Origin: CAYOSU01 sp964406735
GTDB lineage: Bacteria; Bacillota; Clostridia; Christensenellales; CAMQZB01
Assembly: GCA_964406735.1 (NCBI GenBank)
Contig: CAYOSU010000007.1
Span: 20,435-84,434 of the forward strand
Direction: 5' to 3'
DNA: 64,000 bases
The notes below the pieces were generated by a model. It saw only the letters and a list, made by a program, of their open reading frames with translations. It made no database searches and was not told where the DNA came from. Made by a program: the position numbers and the translations under genes. This document shows, piece by piece, positions 35,825 to 44,853 of this stretch. Numbering within the stretch: position 1 is the stretch's first letter; the number at the start of each line of letters is the position of its first letter.

Positions 35825-35853
35825 TTGACTTAATATAAAAAGTGTTGTAAAAT
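35825..35853 (+). promoter_or_regulatory. Sigma-A promoter of the sialate O-acetylesterase gene
   Basis: TTGACT (35825-35830), 17 bp, TAAAAT (35848-35853), 37 nt before the start. Confidence 0.75.
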
Positions 35854-35889
35854 TAAAATATAGAAAAAAATATAAAGAGGAAAGGAAAG

Positions 35890-37431
35890 ATGATCAAACT
35901 TGCTGATATTTTTCAGAGCGGAATGACCCTTCAAAGGGACGAAGAGATAGCAGTTTTCGGAAAGGCAGACAAAGCCACCGAGATAGAGATAAAAATTAAC
36001 GGCGAAAGCGTAGGGAAATACGCTGTAGACGGCGATTTCACGGTCAAATTGCCCGCTCAGAAGGCGTGCTTTGACGCAACCGTTGAGATAATAGGGGACG
36101 AGACGATAACGCTCAGAAACGTCGATATAGGCGATGTCTGGATCGCAGGCGGCCAGTCCAACATGGAGTTCTTGTTGAAGTACGACGAGACCTACAACAA
36201 AAACGGACGTAAGGTCAAAGAAGACCCCCACAACCGCTTTTACGACGTACCCGAATACGCTTCTCCCGAAGAGGCTGAATGGGGATTCAAGCCTCAATAT
36301 AACGTCTGGAGACAGCTTTCAAACGACTACGACTCCACAAAATACTTCTGCGCCGCAGGCAAGTACTTTGCCGAGGAGCTCAGAACACGCTATCCCGACG
36401 TACCCGTTGCGATAGTAGGCTGCAACTGGGGCGGCACGGTAGCTTCCACTTGGACGGACAGAGAGACACTTCTCGCAACGCCCGAGCTCAAAGGCATCGT
36501 AGAGGAGTTTGACAGAACGGTTCGTGAGAAAACGCCCGAGCTTCTCGCAGAGGCAAAAGCTACGGCTGAAAAGACTGCCAAAGGCATGAGCAAGGACGGC
36601 GGAATGTCCGACAAGATAATGTTCGGAAATTTCTCCTGGCTTGAACGCAGAATGATGAAAATAGGAATGAAAGCGTACGGCAAAATGATTATGAAGCAGG
36701 CAGCTCTCGGACCAAGCCCGCTTTCGGAGAACCGTCCTGCAGGACTTTACGAGAACATGCTGTTGAAGATAACGCCGATGTCGGCAAAGGGCGTCATTTG
36801 GTATCAGGGCGAGTCTGACGATATAAGACCGACTATCTACGACGTCTCGTTCACCAAGATGATAGAGTGCTGGAGAAAGACCTTCAAAAAAGAGCTTCCG
36901 TTCTACTTCGTACAGCTTGCTCCTTACGGTTGGTGGATGTCAGAGGCAAACAACGGCAACAAGTATCCCATTCTCCGTGACTGTCAGGAAAAGGTCGCAA
37001 ACAGCGGCATAAACGCCCATATGATCTCGATCTCCGACAAAGGAATGGAGACCGACATTCACCCCAAGAACAAAGAAGTCGTCGGCAAACGCCTTGCGTT
37101 GTCTGCGCTCAGATATACCTACGGCGAGGACGTAGCGTGCGAAGCTCCCGCTCTTGAAAAGGTAGAAAGAAATGGCGACGAGCTGACGCTTACGTTTAAG
37201 AACGCATACGACGGCTTGACGGTAAAGGGCGAAAAGCTCAACGACCTCGACGTTCTCGACGGCGAGAATAAGCTCGACTTTGCGTTCAAGGCAGATGGCA
37301 ATACCGTAACGATAAAAGGACGCTTCGGTGATAAGCCCTTGACACTTTCCTATATGCACAAGGCGTACTACGAGTGCAATCTCTATAATAGCGCCGACAT
37401 CCCTGCGATACCATTCGAAGTTAAGGCATAG
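35890..37431 (+). CDS. Sialate O-acetylesterase-family SGNH hydrolase
   Basis: 513 aa, no signal peptide. An N-terminal jelly-roll region (residues 1-75) precedes the SGNH domain with catalytic Ser90 in GGQSNME. Oxyanion residues are in AIVGCNWGGTVASTW and WYQGESD, and the Asp-His pair is near residue 390 (ETDIHPKNKEVVGKRLAL). The C-terminal beta domain ends in YNSADIPAIPFEVKA. Family members remove O-acetyl groups from sialic acids or from xylan and similar glycans; given the neighbouring glycosidases a plant or mucin glycan is plausible. AAAGGAAAG precedes the ATG. Confidence 0.88.
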   Translation: MIKLADIFQSGMTLQRDEEIAVFGKADKATEIEIKINGESVGKYAVDGDFTVKLPAQKACFDATVEIIGDETITLRNVDIGDVWIAGGQSNMEFLLKYDETYNKNGRKVKEDPHNRFYDVPEYASPEEAEWGFKPQYNVWRQLSNDYDSTKYFCAAGKYFAEELRTRYPDVPVAIVGCNWGGTVASTWTDRETLLATPELKGIVEEFDRTVREKTPELLAEAKATAEKTAKGMSKDGGMSDKIMFGNFSWLERRMMKIGMKAYGKMIMKQAALGPSPLSENRPAGLYENMLLKITPMSAKGVIWYQGESDDIRPTIYDVSFTKMIECWRKTFKKELPFYFVQLAPYGWWMSEANNGNKYPILRDCQEKVANSGINAHMISISDKGMETDIHPKNKEVVGKRLALSALRYTYGEDVACEAPALEKVERNGDELTLTFKNAYDGLTVKGEKLNDLDVLDGENKLDFAFKADGNTVTIKGRFGDKPLTLSYMHKAYYECNLYNSADIPAIPFEVKA

Positions 37432-37470
37432 TTCTACGACACAGTTTTGGATAAAAGGACGGCGAATTAA

Positions 37471-38220
37471 TTGGCTATAGTATTTTTAATTGCTCTTGTC
37501 TTTCTTGGCATTATTATCCTTATAAAGTTAGGAAAGATATCCGAGATAAAGTTTGAAAAGACATCCGAGAAAAAGGGTGAAAGAGGAGAGTTAATAGTAG
37601 TCCAACATATAATAGATACAAAGCCCAAATATGCTTTCCACGATTATATGCTTAACATTGACGGCAAAACCTGTCAGATAGACCATATAGTCATTAACGA
37701 AAGAGGAATTTTCGTCATAGGAACGAAGAATTATTCCGGAAAAATATACGGCAATGAGAAACAACTGAAATGGAAAGAGTATCTTGCTTACGGTAACGCC
37801 GAGTATGAGTTTTATAACCCTGTAAAACAGAACGCAACGCATATTTACAATCTTAGAAAAATACTTGGCAATAAGTATAAAATAAAGTCCATCGTTGTTT
37901 TTATAGCCGCAGACATTTCTCACGTTCAGTCAGATGTTGTCTGTAATGTAAAATATTTGGATGACAGATTGAATGAAGGCGACCCCGTATTATCCGACGA
38001 GGACATGGATGCAATTTATAATAAGCTATTGGATGCAGAAGATGTTGAAACGGATATCAAAGACCACGTACAAAACATTCGAGAAGAACAGAAGCAAATT
38101 GCAAACAATATATGCCCTCGTTGCGGAGGAGAGTTAGTCCTGAAACAGGGTAAATACGGCGAGTTTTACGGCTGTTCAAACTATCCGAAATGCAAATTCA
38201 CAAAGCAGGTTAAAAAATAG
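37471..38220 (+). CDS. NERD-domain protein with C-terminal topoisomerase-type zinc finger
   Basis: 249 aa. One N-terminal membrane helix (IVFLIALVFLGIIILIKL), then a NERD (nuclease-related) domain: KKGERGELIVVQHI, QIDHIVINERGIFVIGTKNYSG. The C-terminus is a four-Cys zinc finger like those of topoisomerase IA (CPRCGGELVLKQGKYGEFYGCSNYPKC). In typical NERD proteins the last motif reads E-(T/V)-K; here it is GTK, so a catalytic Glu is missing and nuclease activity is doubtful. The start is TTG at 37471 preceded by AAAGGACGG. Composition is more AT-rich than its neighbours, suggesting transfer. Confidence 0.85.
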   Translation: MAIVFLIALVFLGIIILIKLGKISEIKFEKTSEKKGERGELIVVQHIIDTKPKYAFHDYMLNIDGKTCQIDHIVINERGIFVIGTKNYSGKIYGNEKQLKWKEYLAYGNAEYEFYNPVKQNATHIYNLRKILGNKYKIKSIVVFIAADISHVQSDVVCNVKYLDDRLNEGDPVLSDEDMDAIYNKLLDAEDVETDIKDHVQNIREEQKQIANNICPRCGGELVLKQGKYGEFYGCSNYPKCKFTKQVKK

Positions 38221-38223
38221 CGA

Positions 38224-38251
38224 AAAACATCCCTTTCACGGGATGTTTTTT
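38224..38251 (+). terminator. Terminator after the NERD gene
   Basis: AAAACATCCC (38224-38233) pairs with GGGATGTTTT (38240-38249) with T run. Confidence 0.9.
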
Positions 38252-38262
38252 CTTGTATGAGG

Positions 38263-38293
38263 ATAAAAAAAGGACGACCTTTTGGTCGTCCTT
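38263..38293 (-). terminator. Terminator of the PFOR gene
   Basis: AAGGACGACC (38270-38279) pairs with GGTCGTCCTT (38284-38293), loop TTTT; seven T follow on the minus strand. Confidence 0.9.
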
Positions 38294-38309
38294 AAATTTT
38301 CAGGCGAAA

Positions 38310-41300
38310 TTATTTGCCTGCTTTGATCTTATAAGAGTTAAGTCTCTGCTGAGCTTCCTTTTCAGCTCTCTCGAAGAGCTGTTCAGCGATCTCGGGCTTA
38401 GATTTAACGAGTGCGGTATATCTGGTCTCGCCGAGCAAGAATTCTCTGTAGCTTCCCGTAGGATCCTTGGAGTCGAGCGTGAAGGGGTTAGTTCCCTCGG
38501 GAGCTGCAGGATTGAATCTGTAAAGGTTCCAATAACCTGCGTCAACAGCCTTCTTCTCTTCAGCCTGGGACTTCATCATGTTGATACCGTGGTTGATGCA
38601 CGGAGCGTAGCAGATGACGAGGGAAGGACCGTCGTAGCTTTCAGCCTCTACCAAAGCGTTGAGGAGCTGCTGTTTGTTAGAGCCCATAGCGCACTGTGCG
38701 ACGTAAACGTAGCCGTAGCTCATAGCCATCATACCGAGGTCTTTCTTCTTGACTCTCTTACCTGCAGCTGCGAACTTAGCAACGGAGCCCGTCGGCGTAG
38801 CCTTACTGGACTGTCCGCCGGTGTTGGAGTAAACTTCGGTGTCGAGTACGAGGACGTTAACGTCTTCGCCGCTAGCGAGAACGTGGTCGAGTCCGCCGTA
38901 ACCGATATCATAAGCCCAACCGTCGCCGCCGAAGATCCAGATGGACTTCTTGATGAGGCAGTCGTCAGCCTTCTTGATGGTCTCAACGAGTCTGCCGAGC
39001 TCACCGTCGTAGGTCTTGCCGTAGGTAGCACGTACCTTCTCAGCGCCTTCCTCGGAAAGCTTAGCATCCTGCTTGTTCTCGATCCAGAACTTATAAGCCT
39101 CAGCCGTCTCAGCGTCAACGCCGAGCTCGATAGCCTTCTGCATGTCGTCTACGAGAGCGTGTCTTCTTGCTGCGTAAGAGAGGTTGATACCGTAACCGAA
39201 CTCAGCGTTGTCCTCGAACAAGGAGTTAGCCCAAGCAGGACCCTTTCCTTCTTTGTTCGTGGTGTAGGGGCACGTAGGAGCAGAACCGCCGTAGATGGAG
39301 GAGCAGCCAGTAGCGTTAGCAACGATCATTCTGTCGCCGAAAAGCTGAGTGATAACCTTAACGTAAGGCGTCTCGCCGCAGCCTGCGCATGCGCCGGAGA
39401 ACTCGAAGAGCGGCTTCTCGAACTGAGAACCCTTAACGGAAGTCTTCTTGCAGCCGGGGCAAGCGGATACGTCAACTTTTTCGAGCGTCTCGCTGTATTC
39501 GTAGTTAACGGTTTCTTCTTCAATGAGCTCGTGGAAGGGAACCATGGTAAGAGCCTTTTCCTTAGAGGGGCAGATGTCTGCGCAAACGCCGCAGCCCATG
39601 CAGTCGAGAGGAGAAACCTGGATTCTGAACTGATATCCGGGGTTACCCGTCATAGCCTTGGTCTCGAACGTAGCGGGCATATCTGCGCCGTCCTTAACGA
39701 CAGCAGGTCTGATGCAAGCGTGCGGGCAAACGAATGCGCACTGGTTGCACTGGATGCACTTTTGAGCGTCCCACTTAGGAACGTTGACGGCAACACCGCG
39801 CTTCTCGAACTGGGTCGTACCGGTAGGAACAGTTCCGTCGGGGTTGAACGCAGAGGAGGGGAGCTTGTCGCCTTCGAGCGTAGCAACGGGATGAACGATG
39901 TTCTTGAAGTATTCCGTACCCTTAACTTCTGCCATAGGAGCACCCTCGGTCGTCGTAGCCCAAGACTCAGGAACGTCGATCTTGATGAGGTTAGCAGCCG
40001 CAGAGTCGATTGCGTTGTAGTTCATCTGAACGATAGCGTCGCCCTTCTTGGAGAAGGACTTATAAGCCATCTTCTTCATGTATTCAACTGCCTGGTCGTA
40101 AGGAATGATGTTAGCTACCTTGAAGAATGCGGACTGCATGATGGTGTTGGTCTTGCCACGAAGTCCAAGCTCAGCAGCGATCTTGATAGCGTCGATAACG
40201 TAAAGGTTGATATGCTTTTTAGCGATGTCGTTCTTAACTGAAGCGGGGAGAACGGATTCGAGCTCTTCAGCCGTCTTAGCGTCGGTGTTGAAGAGGAAAG
40301 AGCCGCCTTCCTTGATGTCTCCCGTCATATTGTAACGAGTGATATAGGAGGGGTTAGAGCACTGTACGAAGTCAGCTGCGTCGATGAGGTATGCAGACTG
40401 GATCTTGTGATCTCCGAATCTGAGGTGCGAAACGGTGATACCGCCGGACTTCTTAGAATCGTAGAAGAAGTAGCCCTGAACATATTTGTCGGTGTGGTCT
40501 CCGATGATCTTGATGGAGTTCTTGTTTGCGCCGACAGTACCGTCGGAGCCAAGACCCCAGAACTTGCAGGAGATAGTTCCCTCGGGAGCTGCGTCGTACT
40601 TCTCGGAGAAGTCGAGCGAGGAGTTTGTAACGTCCTCATAGATACCAACAGTGAAGTGGTTCTTAGGCTCGTCCTTTTCGAGGTTCTTGTATACGGAGTA
40701 GATCATAGAGGGGTTGAATTCCTTAGAGCCGAGACCGTATCTGCCGCCAACTACCTTGATGTTGTTGATGCCCTTCTCGAGAAGTGCGGTGCAAACGTCG
40801 AGGTACAAAGGCTCGCCCAAAGAGCCGGGCTCTTTAGTTCTGTCGAGAACAGCGATCTTCTTAACGGTCTTAGGAATAGCGTTGATGAAGGAGTCGATAG
40901 CGAAAGGTCTGTAAAGACGTACTTTCAAAAGACCTACCTTGTGTCCTTCGGAATTCATCTTGTTGAGTGTCTCTTCAACGGCGTCAGCACCGGAGCCCAT
41001 CATAACGATGATGTTTTCAGCGTCGGGAGCACCAACGTAATCGAAGAGGTGATAAGATCTTCCCGTCAAAGCGGAGACCTGATCCATAACTTCCTGAACG
41101 ATAGCAGGAGTGTTCTCATAATACTTGTTAGCGGTCTCTCTGTTCTGGAAGTAGATATCGCTGTTCTGAGCGGTACCTCTCTGAACGGGATGCTCGGGGT
41201 TAAGTGCACGAGCTCTGAAATCGTCAACGTCCTTCATATCTACGAGCTTCTTCATATCCTCGTAGTCGATCATGTCGATCTTGCTTACCTCGTGGCTGGT

Positions 41301-41825
41301 TCTGAAGCCGTCGAAGAAGTGAAGGAAAGGAACTTTAGACTTAAGCGTAGAAAGATGAGCAACGAGCGCCAAGTCCATAACTTCCTGAACGGAGTTAGAA
41401 GAAAGGAGCGCAAAGCCCGTCTGACGGCAAGCCATAACGTCGGAGTGGTCACCGAAGATGTTAAGAGCGTGAGCAGCGAGTGCTCTTGCAGAAACGTGGA
41501 ATACGCAGGGAAGAAGCTCACCGGAGATCTTGTACATATTCGGGATCATAAGCAAAAGACCCTGCGAAGCAGTGAACGTGGTGGTCAAAGCGCCTGCTGT
41601 CAAAGATCCGTGAACTGCGCCTGCAGCGCCTGCCTCGGATTGCATTTCTGCGATGTGAAGCTTGTGTCCGAAGATATTTTCTCTTCCTTCGTTGGCAGCA
41701 AATTCGTCTGCGTCTTCAGCCATAGGGGAAGAGGGAGTGATCGGGTAAATAGCCGCTACGTCTGAGAACGCATACGCAACGTGCGCCGCAGCATAGTTAC
41801 CGTCAACGGTTTTTTTAGTACTCAT
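38310..41825 (-). CDS. nifJ: Pyruvate:ferredoxin (flavodoxin) oxidoreductase
   Basis: 1171 aa, single-chain PFOR. Oxidatively decarboxylates pyruvate to acetyl-CoA and reduces ferredoxin, the central step of anaerobic sugar fermentation. N-terminal domains (YAAAHVAYAFSDVAAIYPITPSSPMAE), two 4Fe-4S motifs (CIQCNQCAFVCPHACI and CMGCGVCADICPS), a proximal cluster (ACAGCGETPY) and the TPP site (GDGWAYDIGYGG...SNTGGQ). ATG 41825 follows TTATGGAGGACTT; an in-frame TTG further up (41843) is disregarded. It is a single-gene operon with a consensus promoter and terminator. Confidence 0.97.
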   Translation of the reverse strand: MSTKKTVDGNYAAAHVAYAFSDVAAIYPITPSSPMAEDADEFAANEGRENIFGHKLHIAEMQSEAGAAGAVHGSLTAGALTTTFTASQGLLLMIPNMYKISGELLPCVFHVSARALAAHALNIFGDHSDVMACRQTGFALLSSNSVQEVMDLALVAHLSTLKSKVPFLHFFDGFRTSHEVSKIDMIDYEDMKKLVDMKDVDDFRARALNPEHPVQRGTAQNSDIYFQNRETANKYYENTPAIVQEVMDQVSALTGRSYHLFDYVGAPDAENIIVMMGSGADAVEETLNKMNSEGHKVGLLKVRLYRPFAIDSFINAIPKTVKKIAVLDRTKEPGSLGEPLYLDVCTALLEKGINNIKVVGGRYGLGSKEFNPSMIYSVYKNLEKDEPKNHFTVGIYEDVTNSSLDFSEKYDAAPEGTISCKFWGLGSDGTVGANKNSIKIIGDHTDKYVQGYFFYDSKKSGGITVSHLRFGDHKIQSAYLIDAADFVQCSNPSYITRYNMTGDIKEGGSFLFNTDAKTAEELESVLPASVKNDIAKKHINLYVIDAIKIAAELGLRGKTNTIMQSAFFKVANIIPYDQAVEYMKKMAYKSFSKKGDAIVQMNYNAIDSAAANLIKIDVPESWATTTEGAPMAEVKGTEYFKNIVHPVATLEGDKLPSSAFNPDGTVPTGTTQFEKRGVAVNVPKWDAQKCIQCNQCAFVCPHACIRPAVVKDGADMPATFETKAMTGNPGYQFRIQVSPLDCMGCGVCADICPSKEKALTMVPFHELIEEETVNYEYSETLEKVDVSACPGCKKTSVKGSQFEKPLFEFSGACAGCGETPYVKVITQLFGDRMIVANATGCSSIYGGSAPTCPYTTNKEGKGPAWANSLFEDNAEFGYGINLSYAARRHALVDDMQKAIELGVDAETAEAYKFWIENKQDAKLSEEGAEKVRATYGKTYDGELGRLVETIKKADDCLIKKSIWIFGGDGWAYDIGYGGLDHVLASGEDVNVLVLDTEVYSNTGGQSSKATPTGSVAKFAAAGKRVKKKDLGMMAMSYGYVYVAQCAMGSNKQQLLNALVEAESYDGPSLVICYAPCINHGINMMKSQAEEKKAVDAGYWNLYRFNPAAPEGTNPFTLDSKDPTGSYREFLLGETRYTALVKSKPEIAEQLFERAEKEAQQRLNSYKIKAGK

Positions 41826-41914
41826 ATAAGTCCTCCATAACAATATTTTTGAAATTAAGCGATTTATCCGCCATCAAAATATGCGGATAAAGGCAGAAAA
41901 CTCTACCATCTAAC

Positions 41915-41943
41915 AGTATAAGTTTTATTGCAAGATTTGTCAA
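41915..41943 (-). promoter_or_regulatory. Strong sigma-A promoter of PFOR
   Basis: On the minus strand TTGACA (41943-41938), 17-bp spacer, TATACT (41920-41915); the leader is about 80 nt. The 342-bp region 41826-42167 holds this promoter and the divergent ecf promoter and no gene. Confidence 0.85.
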
Positions 41944-42068
41944 GGTTTTATCCGAATTAAAGCATCTTTCCGCCCCGTAAAAAATTATACTGAAACGGGA
42001 ATAATTTAATGTCCACCGAAAGAGAGACTGTAAGTAGTTCACTTTTCCCCAAAACGGAGCAAAATCGT

Positions 42069-42097
42069 TTCCGATTTTTGCGGATATATGATATAAT
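42069..42097 (+). promoter_or_regulatory. Promoter of the ecfA1-ecfA2-ecfT operon
   Basis: TATAAT (42092-42097) with an extended -10 TG at 42089-42090 and a weak -35 TTCCGA (42069-42074) at 17 bp. Confidence 0.6.
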
Positions 42098-42167
42098 GCC
42101 CGTAAGAAATCGACTTTTTGAGGAATTTTTCTCGCATTACGAGCGGTTATCTTGAAGGAATAGCAAA

Positions 42168-42998
42168 TTGACTGCAATAGAATTTAAAAACGTCTCCTTT
42201 TCGTACGAATCGGAGGATAGCAACAGAAAGACCAAAGCGATAGACGGGCTCTCACTCAAAATAGAGGAGGGCGATTTCGTTGCGCTCGTAGGTCATAACG
42301 GCAGCGGTAAATCGACGGCTGCAAGGCTGATGAACGCCCTTTTGACGCCGAGCGAGGGCGATGTAGAGGTCTTCGGGATAAACACCAAGGACAAAGACAA
42401 GCTCTTTGAGATAAGGAGCAACGTCGGCATGGTATTCCAGAACCCCGACAACCAGATGATAGCGACCATCGTCGAGGACGATATAGCGTTCGGACCTGAA
42501 AATTTAGGCATCGAGCGTAAAGAGATAGGTGAGCGCATAGACTTTGCTCTCAAAGCTGTCGGCATGGAGGAGTACAGAAAGGCAACGCCGTTCAAGCTCT
42601 CGGGCGGACAGAAGCAAAGGATAGCGATAGCAGGTGTACTTGCGATAAAGCCCAAGGTCTTAGTATTAGACGAGTCCACCGCAATGCTCGACCCAAAGGG
42701 CAGAAGAGAGATCTTCGACGTCATCAAGTCCCTCAACAAAAACGAGGGCATGACGGTAATACTCATCACGCACTACATGGACGAGGCTGCCCTGTTTGAC
42801 AAGGTAGTAGTCATGTCCGACGGAAAATTAGTCGCAAGCGGCACTCCCCGTGAGGTATACAAAAACGCCAAGCTCATAGAGAGCGTCGGCTTAAAGCTTC
42901 CTCGCCCGACCAAGCTTGCGTTGCACTTAAAAGAAAACGGCATCGACTTAGGGGAAATATTGACGACAAAGGAGCTTTTGGACGAATTATGTCGATAA
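42168..42998 (+). CDS. ecfA1: Energy-coupling factor transporter ATP-binding protein EcfA1
   Basis: 276 aa ABC ATPase. Walker A GHNGSGKST near residue 43, Q-loop VFQNPDNQM, signature LSGGQKQRIA near 144, Walker B VLVLDEST, and switch His in LITHYMDEA. Pairs with EcfA2 and EcfT to power vitamin-binding S components encoded elsewhere. The start is TTG at 42168 with AAGGAA upstream. The stop overlaps the ecfA2 start. Confidence 0.95.
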   Translation: MTAIEFKNVSFSYESEDSNRKTKAIDGLSLKIEEGDFVALVGHNGSGKSTAARLMNALLTPSEGDVEVFGINTKDKDKLFEIRSNVGMVFQNPDNQMIATIVEDDIAFGPENLGIERKEIGERIDFALKAVGMEEYRKATPFKLSGGQKQRIAIAGVLAIKPKVLVLDESTAMLDPKGRREIFDVIKSLNKNEGMTVILITHYMDEAALFDKVVVMSDGKLVASGTPREVYKNAKLIESVGLKLPRPTKLALHLKENGIDLGEILTTKELLDELCR

Positions 42999-43882
42999 AT
43001 ATTTCACATCTCGATTTTTACTATAACAAGGGCAGTAAGATGGAAAAGCATGCCCTGAAAGACGTTACTCTTGCCATAAATAAAGGCGATTTCTTCGGAA
43101 TTATCGGTCATACGGGCAGCGGCAAGTCAACGCTCATACAGCACTTCAACGGGCTTATAATGCCCCAAAGCGGCACCGTTGAGACGGCGGGAATAAATGT
43201 CGAGCCCAAGTCCAAGGACTTGAAGATGCTTCGGGCTAAATGCGGTATGGTCTTCCAGTACCCCGAGTACCAGCTGTTCGGCGAGACCGTTGCCGACGAT
43301 ATAGCGTTCGGCTTGATAAATTTCAGAGGCAGAAAGAGCGAGAAAAACCCAAACGGCGTAACGAGCGACGAGGTGAACGCAAGCGTCAAGGACGCAATGG
43401 AGCGTGTAGGGCTTCCCTTCAAGGAGTTCGCAAACAGGTCTCCGTTCCAGCTTTCGGGCGGACAGAAAAGGCGTGTTGCGATAGCGGGCATAATAATCAC
43501 CAAGCCCGAGATATTGGTGCTTGACGAGCCGTCCAGCGGCTTAGACCCCAAGGGCAAGCAGGAGATACTCACCCTTTTGAGAGAATTAAAGCACACCACC
43601 TGCGACACGATAGTGATGATCTCCCACGATATGGACGAGATAGCCGAAAACTGCAATAGGGTAGCCGTAATTGAGAACGGCGAGGTGTCGATGTGCGATA
43701 CACCCGAAAAGCTGTTTGAGAACGACGAAAAACTCATTTCGCTCGGACTTGACATACCGATAATCGCAAAGGTCAGGAACGCACTGAAGAGAGAAAAGGG
43801 CATAGACGTACCCTATTCCAACAACTTTCACGACTTTGCGAGGGACGTAGCGAAAGCGTTAAAGGGGAGGGACGAGCGATGA
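42989..43882 (+). CDS. ecfA2: Energy-coupling factor transporter ATP-binding protein EcfA2
   Basis: 297 aa ABC ATPase, paralogue of EcfA1. Walker A GHTGSGKST, Q-loop VFQYPEYQLF, signature LSGGQKRRVA, Walker B ILVLDEPSSGLDP, switch MISHDMDE. The VFQYPEYQLF version of the Q-loop is typical of EcfA2. Overlaps ecfA1 by 10 nt and ecfT by 4 nt, so the three are translationally coupled. Confidence 0.95.
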   Translation: MSINISHLDFYYNKGSKMEKHALKDVTLAINKGDFFGIIGHTGSGKSTLIQHFNGLIMPQSGTVETAGINVEPKSKDLKMLRAKCGMVFQYPEYQLFGETVADDIAFGLINFRGRKSEKNPNGVTSDEVNASVKDAMERVGLPFKEFANRSPFQLSGGQKRRVAIAGIIITKPEILVLDEPSSGLDPKGKQEILTLLRELKHTTCDTIVMISHDMDEIAENCNRVAVIENGEVSMCDTPEKLFENDEKLISLGLDIPIIAKVRNALKREKGIDVPYSNNFHDFARDVAKALKGRDER

Positions 43883-44700
43883 GAGAGTTCACCTTCGGTC
43901 AGTACTACCCCGAAAATTCAATAATCCACCGCCTCGACGCAAGGGTCAAGATAGTCATGACGATAGCGTTCATGGTAGCGATATTCTTGGTCGAGGACTT
44001 CATAGGATTTTTGCTCCCGATAGCCTTCTTAGCTGTCGAGATAGCCCTTTCAAAAGTGCCCTTCAAATATGTTTTGAAGACGCTCAAGCCCATAGTACTC
44101 CTCGTCGTCTTCACGGCGATACTGAACCTACTGTTCTATACGAGCGGCGAGATAATCTGGGAGTTTTACTTCATAAAAATAAGGGACGAGGCGCTCGTAT
44201 TTTGCGGCTTTATGGCATTGAGGCTTATACTTTTAGTCATGGGCTCGTCCGTTATGACGCTGACGACTCAGCCCGTAGAGCTTTCGGACGGCATCGAAAG
44301 CCTGATGTCTCCGCTCAAAATAGTCAAATTCCCCGTTCACGAGCTTGCTCTTATCATGAGCATCGCATTAAGGTTTATCCCGACCCTCACAGAGGAAGCC
44401 GATAGGATAATCCGTGCACAAAAGGCAAGAGGCGCAGACTTTGAAAGCGGCAATATATTCGCAAAAGCCAAATCGCTTATACCGATACTGATACCCCTTC
44501 TCGTGTCGTCTTTTAGGCGTGCTGACGAGCTTGCCGACGCAATGGACGCAAGATGCTATGGCGGAAGTGCCAAACGCACCAAATATAAGGTATTCAAAAT
44601 ACGCTTTGCCGATATAGTAGCCCTTTTCTTGACGGCAGCTCTTATCGCCGCAATAGTTGTGCTGAATAACCTCATTGCAAACGGCGTTATCGCATTCTGA
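43879..44700 (+). CDS. ecfT: Energy-coupling factor transporter transmembrane protein EcfT
   Basis: 273 aa. Membrane protein beginning GQYYPENSIIHRLDARVKI, with about five helices and the two coupling-helix motifs RAQKARGA (near residue 173) and DAMDARCYGG (near 222) that contact the two ATPases. Overlaps ecfA2 (ATGA). Confidence 0.95.
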   Translation: MREFTFGQYYPENSIIHRLDARVKIVMTIAFMVAIFLVEDFIGFLLPIAFLAVEIALSKVPFKYVLKTLKPIVLLVVFTAILNLLFYTSGEIIWEFYFIKIRDEALVFCGFMALRLILLVMGSSVMTLTTQPVELSDGIESLMSPLKIVKFPVHELALIMSIALRFIPTLTEEADRIIRAQKARGADFESGNIFAKAKSLIPILIPLLVSSFRRADELADAMDARCYGGSAKRTKYKVFKIRFADIVALFLTAALIAAIVVLNNLIANGVIAF

Positions 44701-44713
44701 AAGGCTTAACATC

Positions 44714-44770
44714 ATAGATACTCGTTGCGACTGCAAAAAACTTTTTTGCAACCTGAAAGAAGAACGGTTT
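44714..44770 (+). other. Hairpin between ecfT and truA
   Basis: Around 44730-44752 the sequence TGCAAAAAA-C-TTTTTTGCA is a self-complementary stem; GGTTTT and AAAACC a little downstream form a second. Either could act as a weak terminator after ecfT. Confidence 0.35.
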
Positions 44771-44853
44771 TAGCTAACGAAAACCATTGCGGTATACGGG
44801 AACCCCAGCTATTCAAAAAACGCAAAACAAACGACCAATAAGGAACTCAAAAA

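Noticed and set aside
38253..40241. 662-codon plus-strand open frame opposite PFOR
   Set aside because: It lies entirely antisense to the conserved PFOR gene, has no ribosome binding site and shows a Ser/Leu/Val-rich composition typical of reversed codons.
40407..41765. 452-codon plus-strand open frame opposite PFOR
   Set aside because: Same reason: an antisense shadow of a strongly codon-biased gene.
42168..44700. An amino-acid or metal ABC importer
   Set aside because: Two paralogous ATPases followed by a protein with paired coupling-helix motifs, next to truA, is the ECF module; no substrate-binding protein is present.
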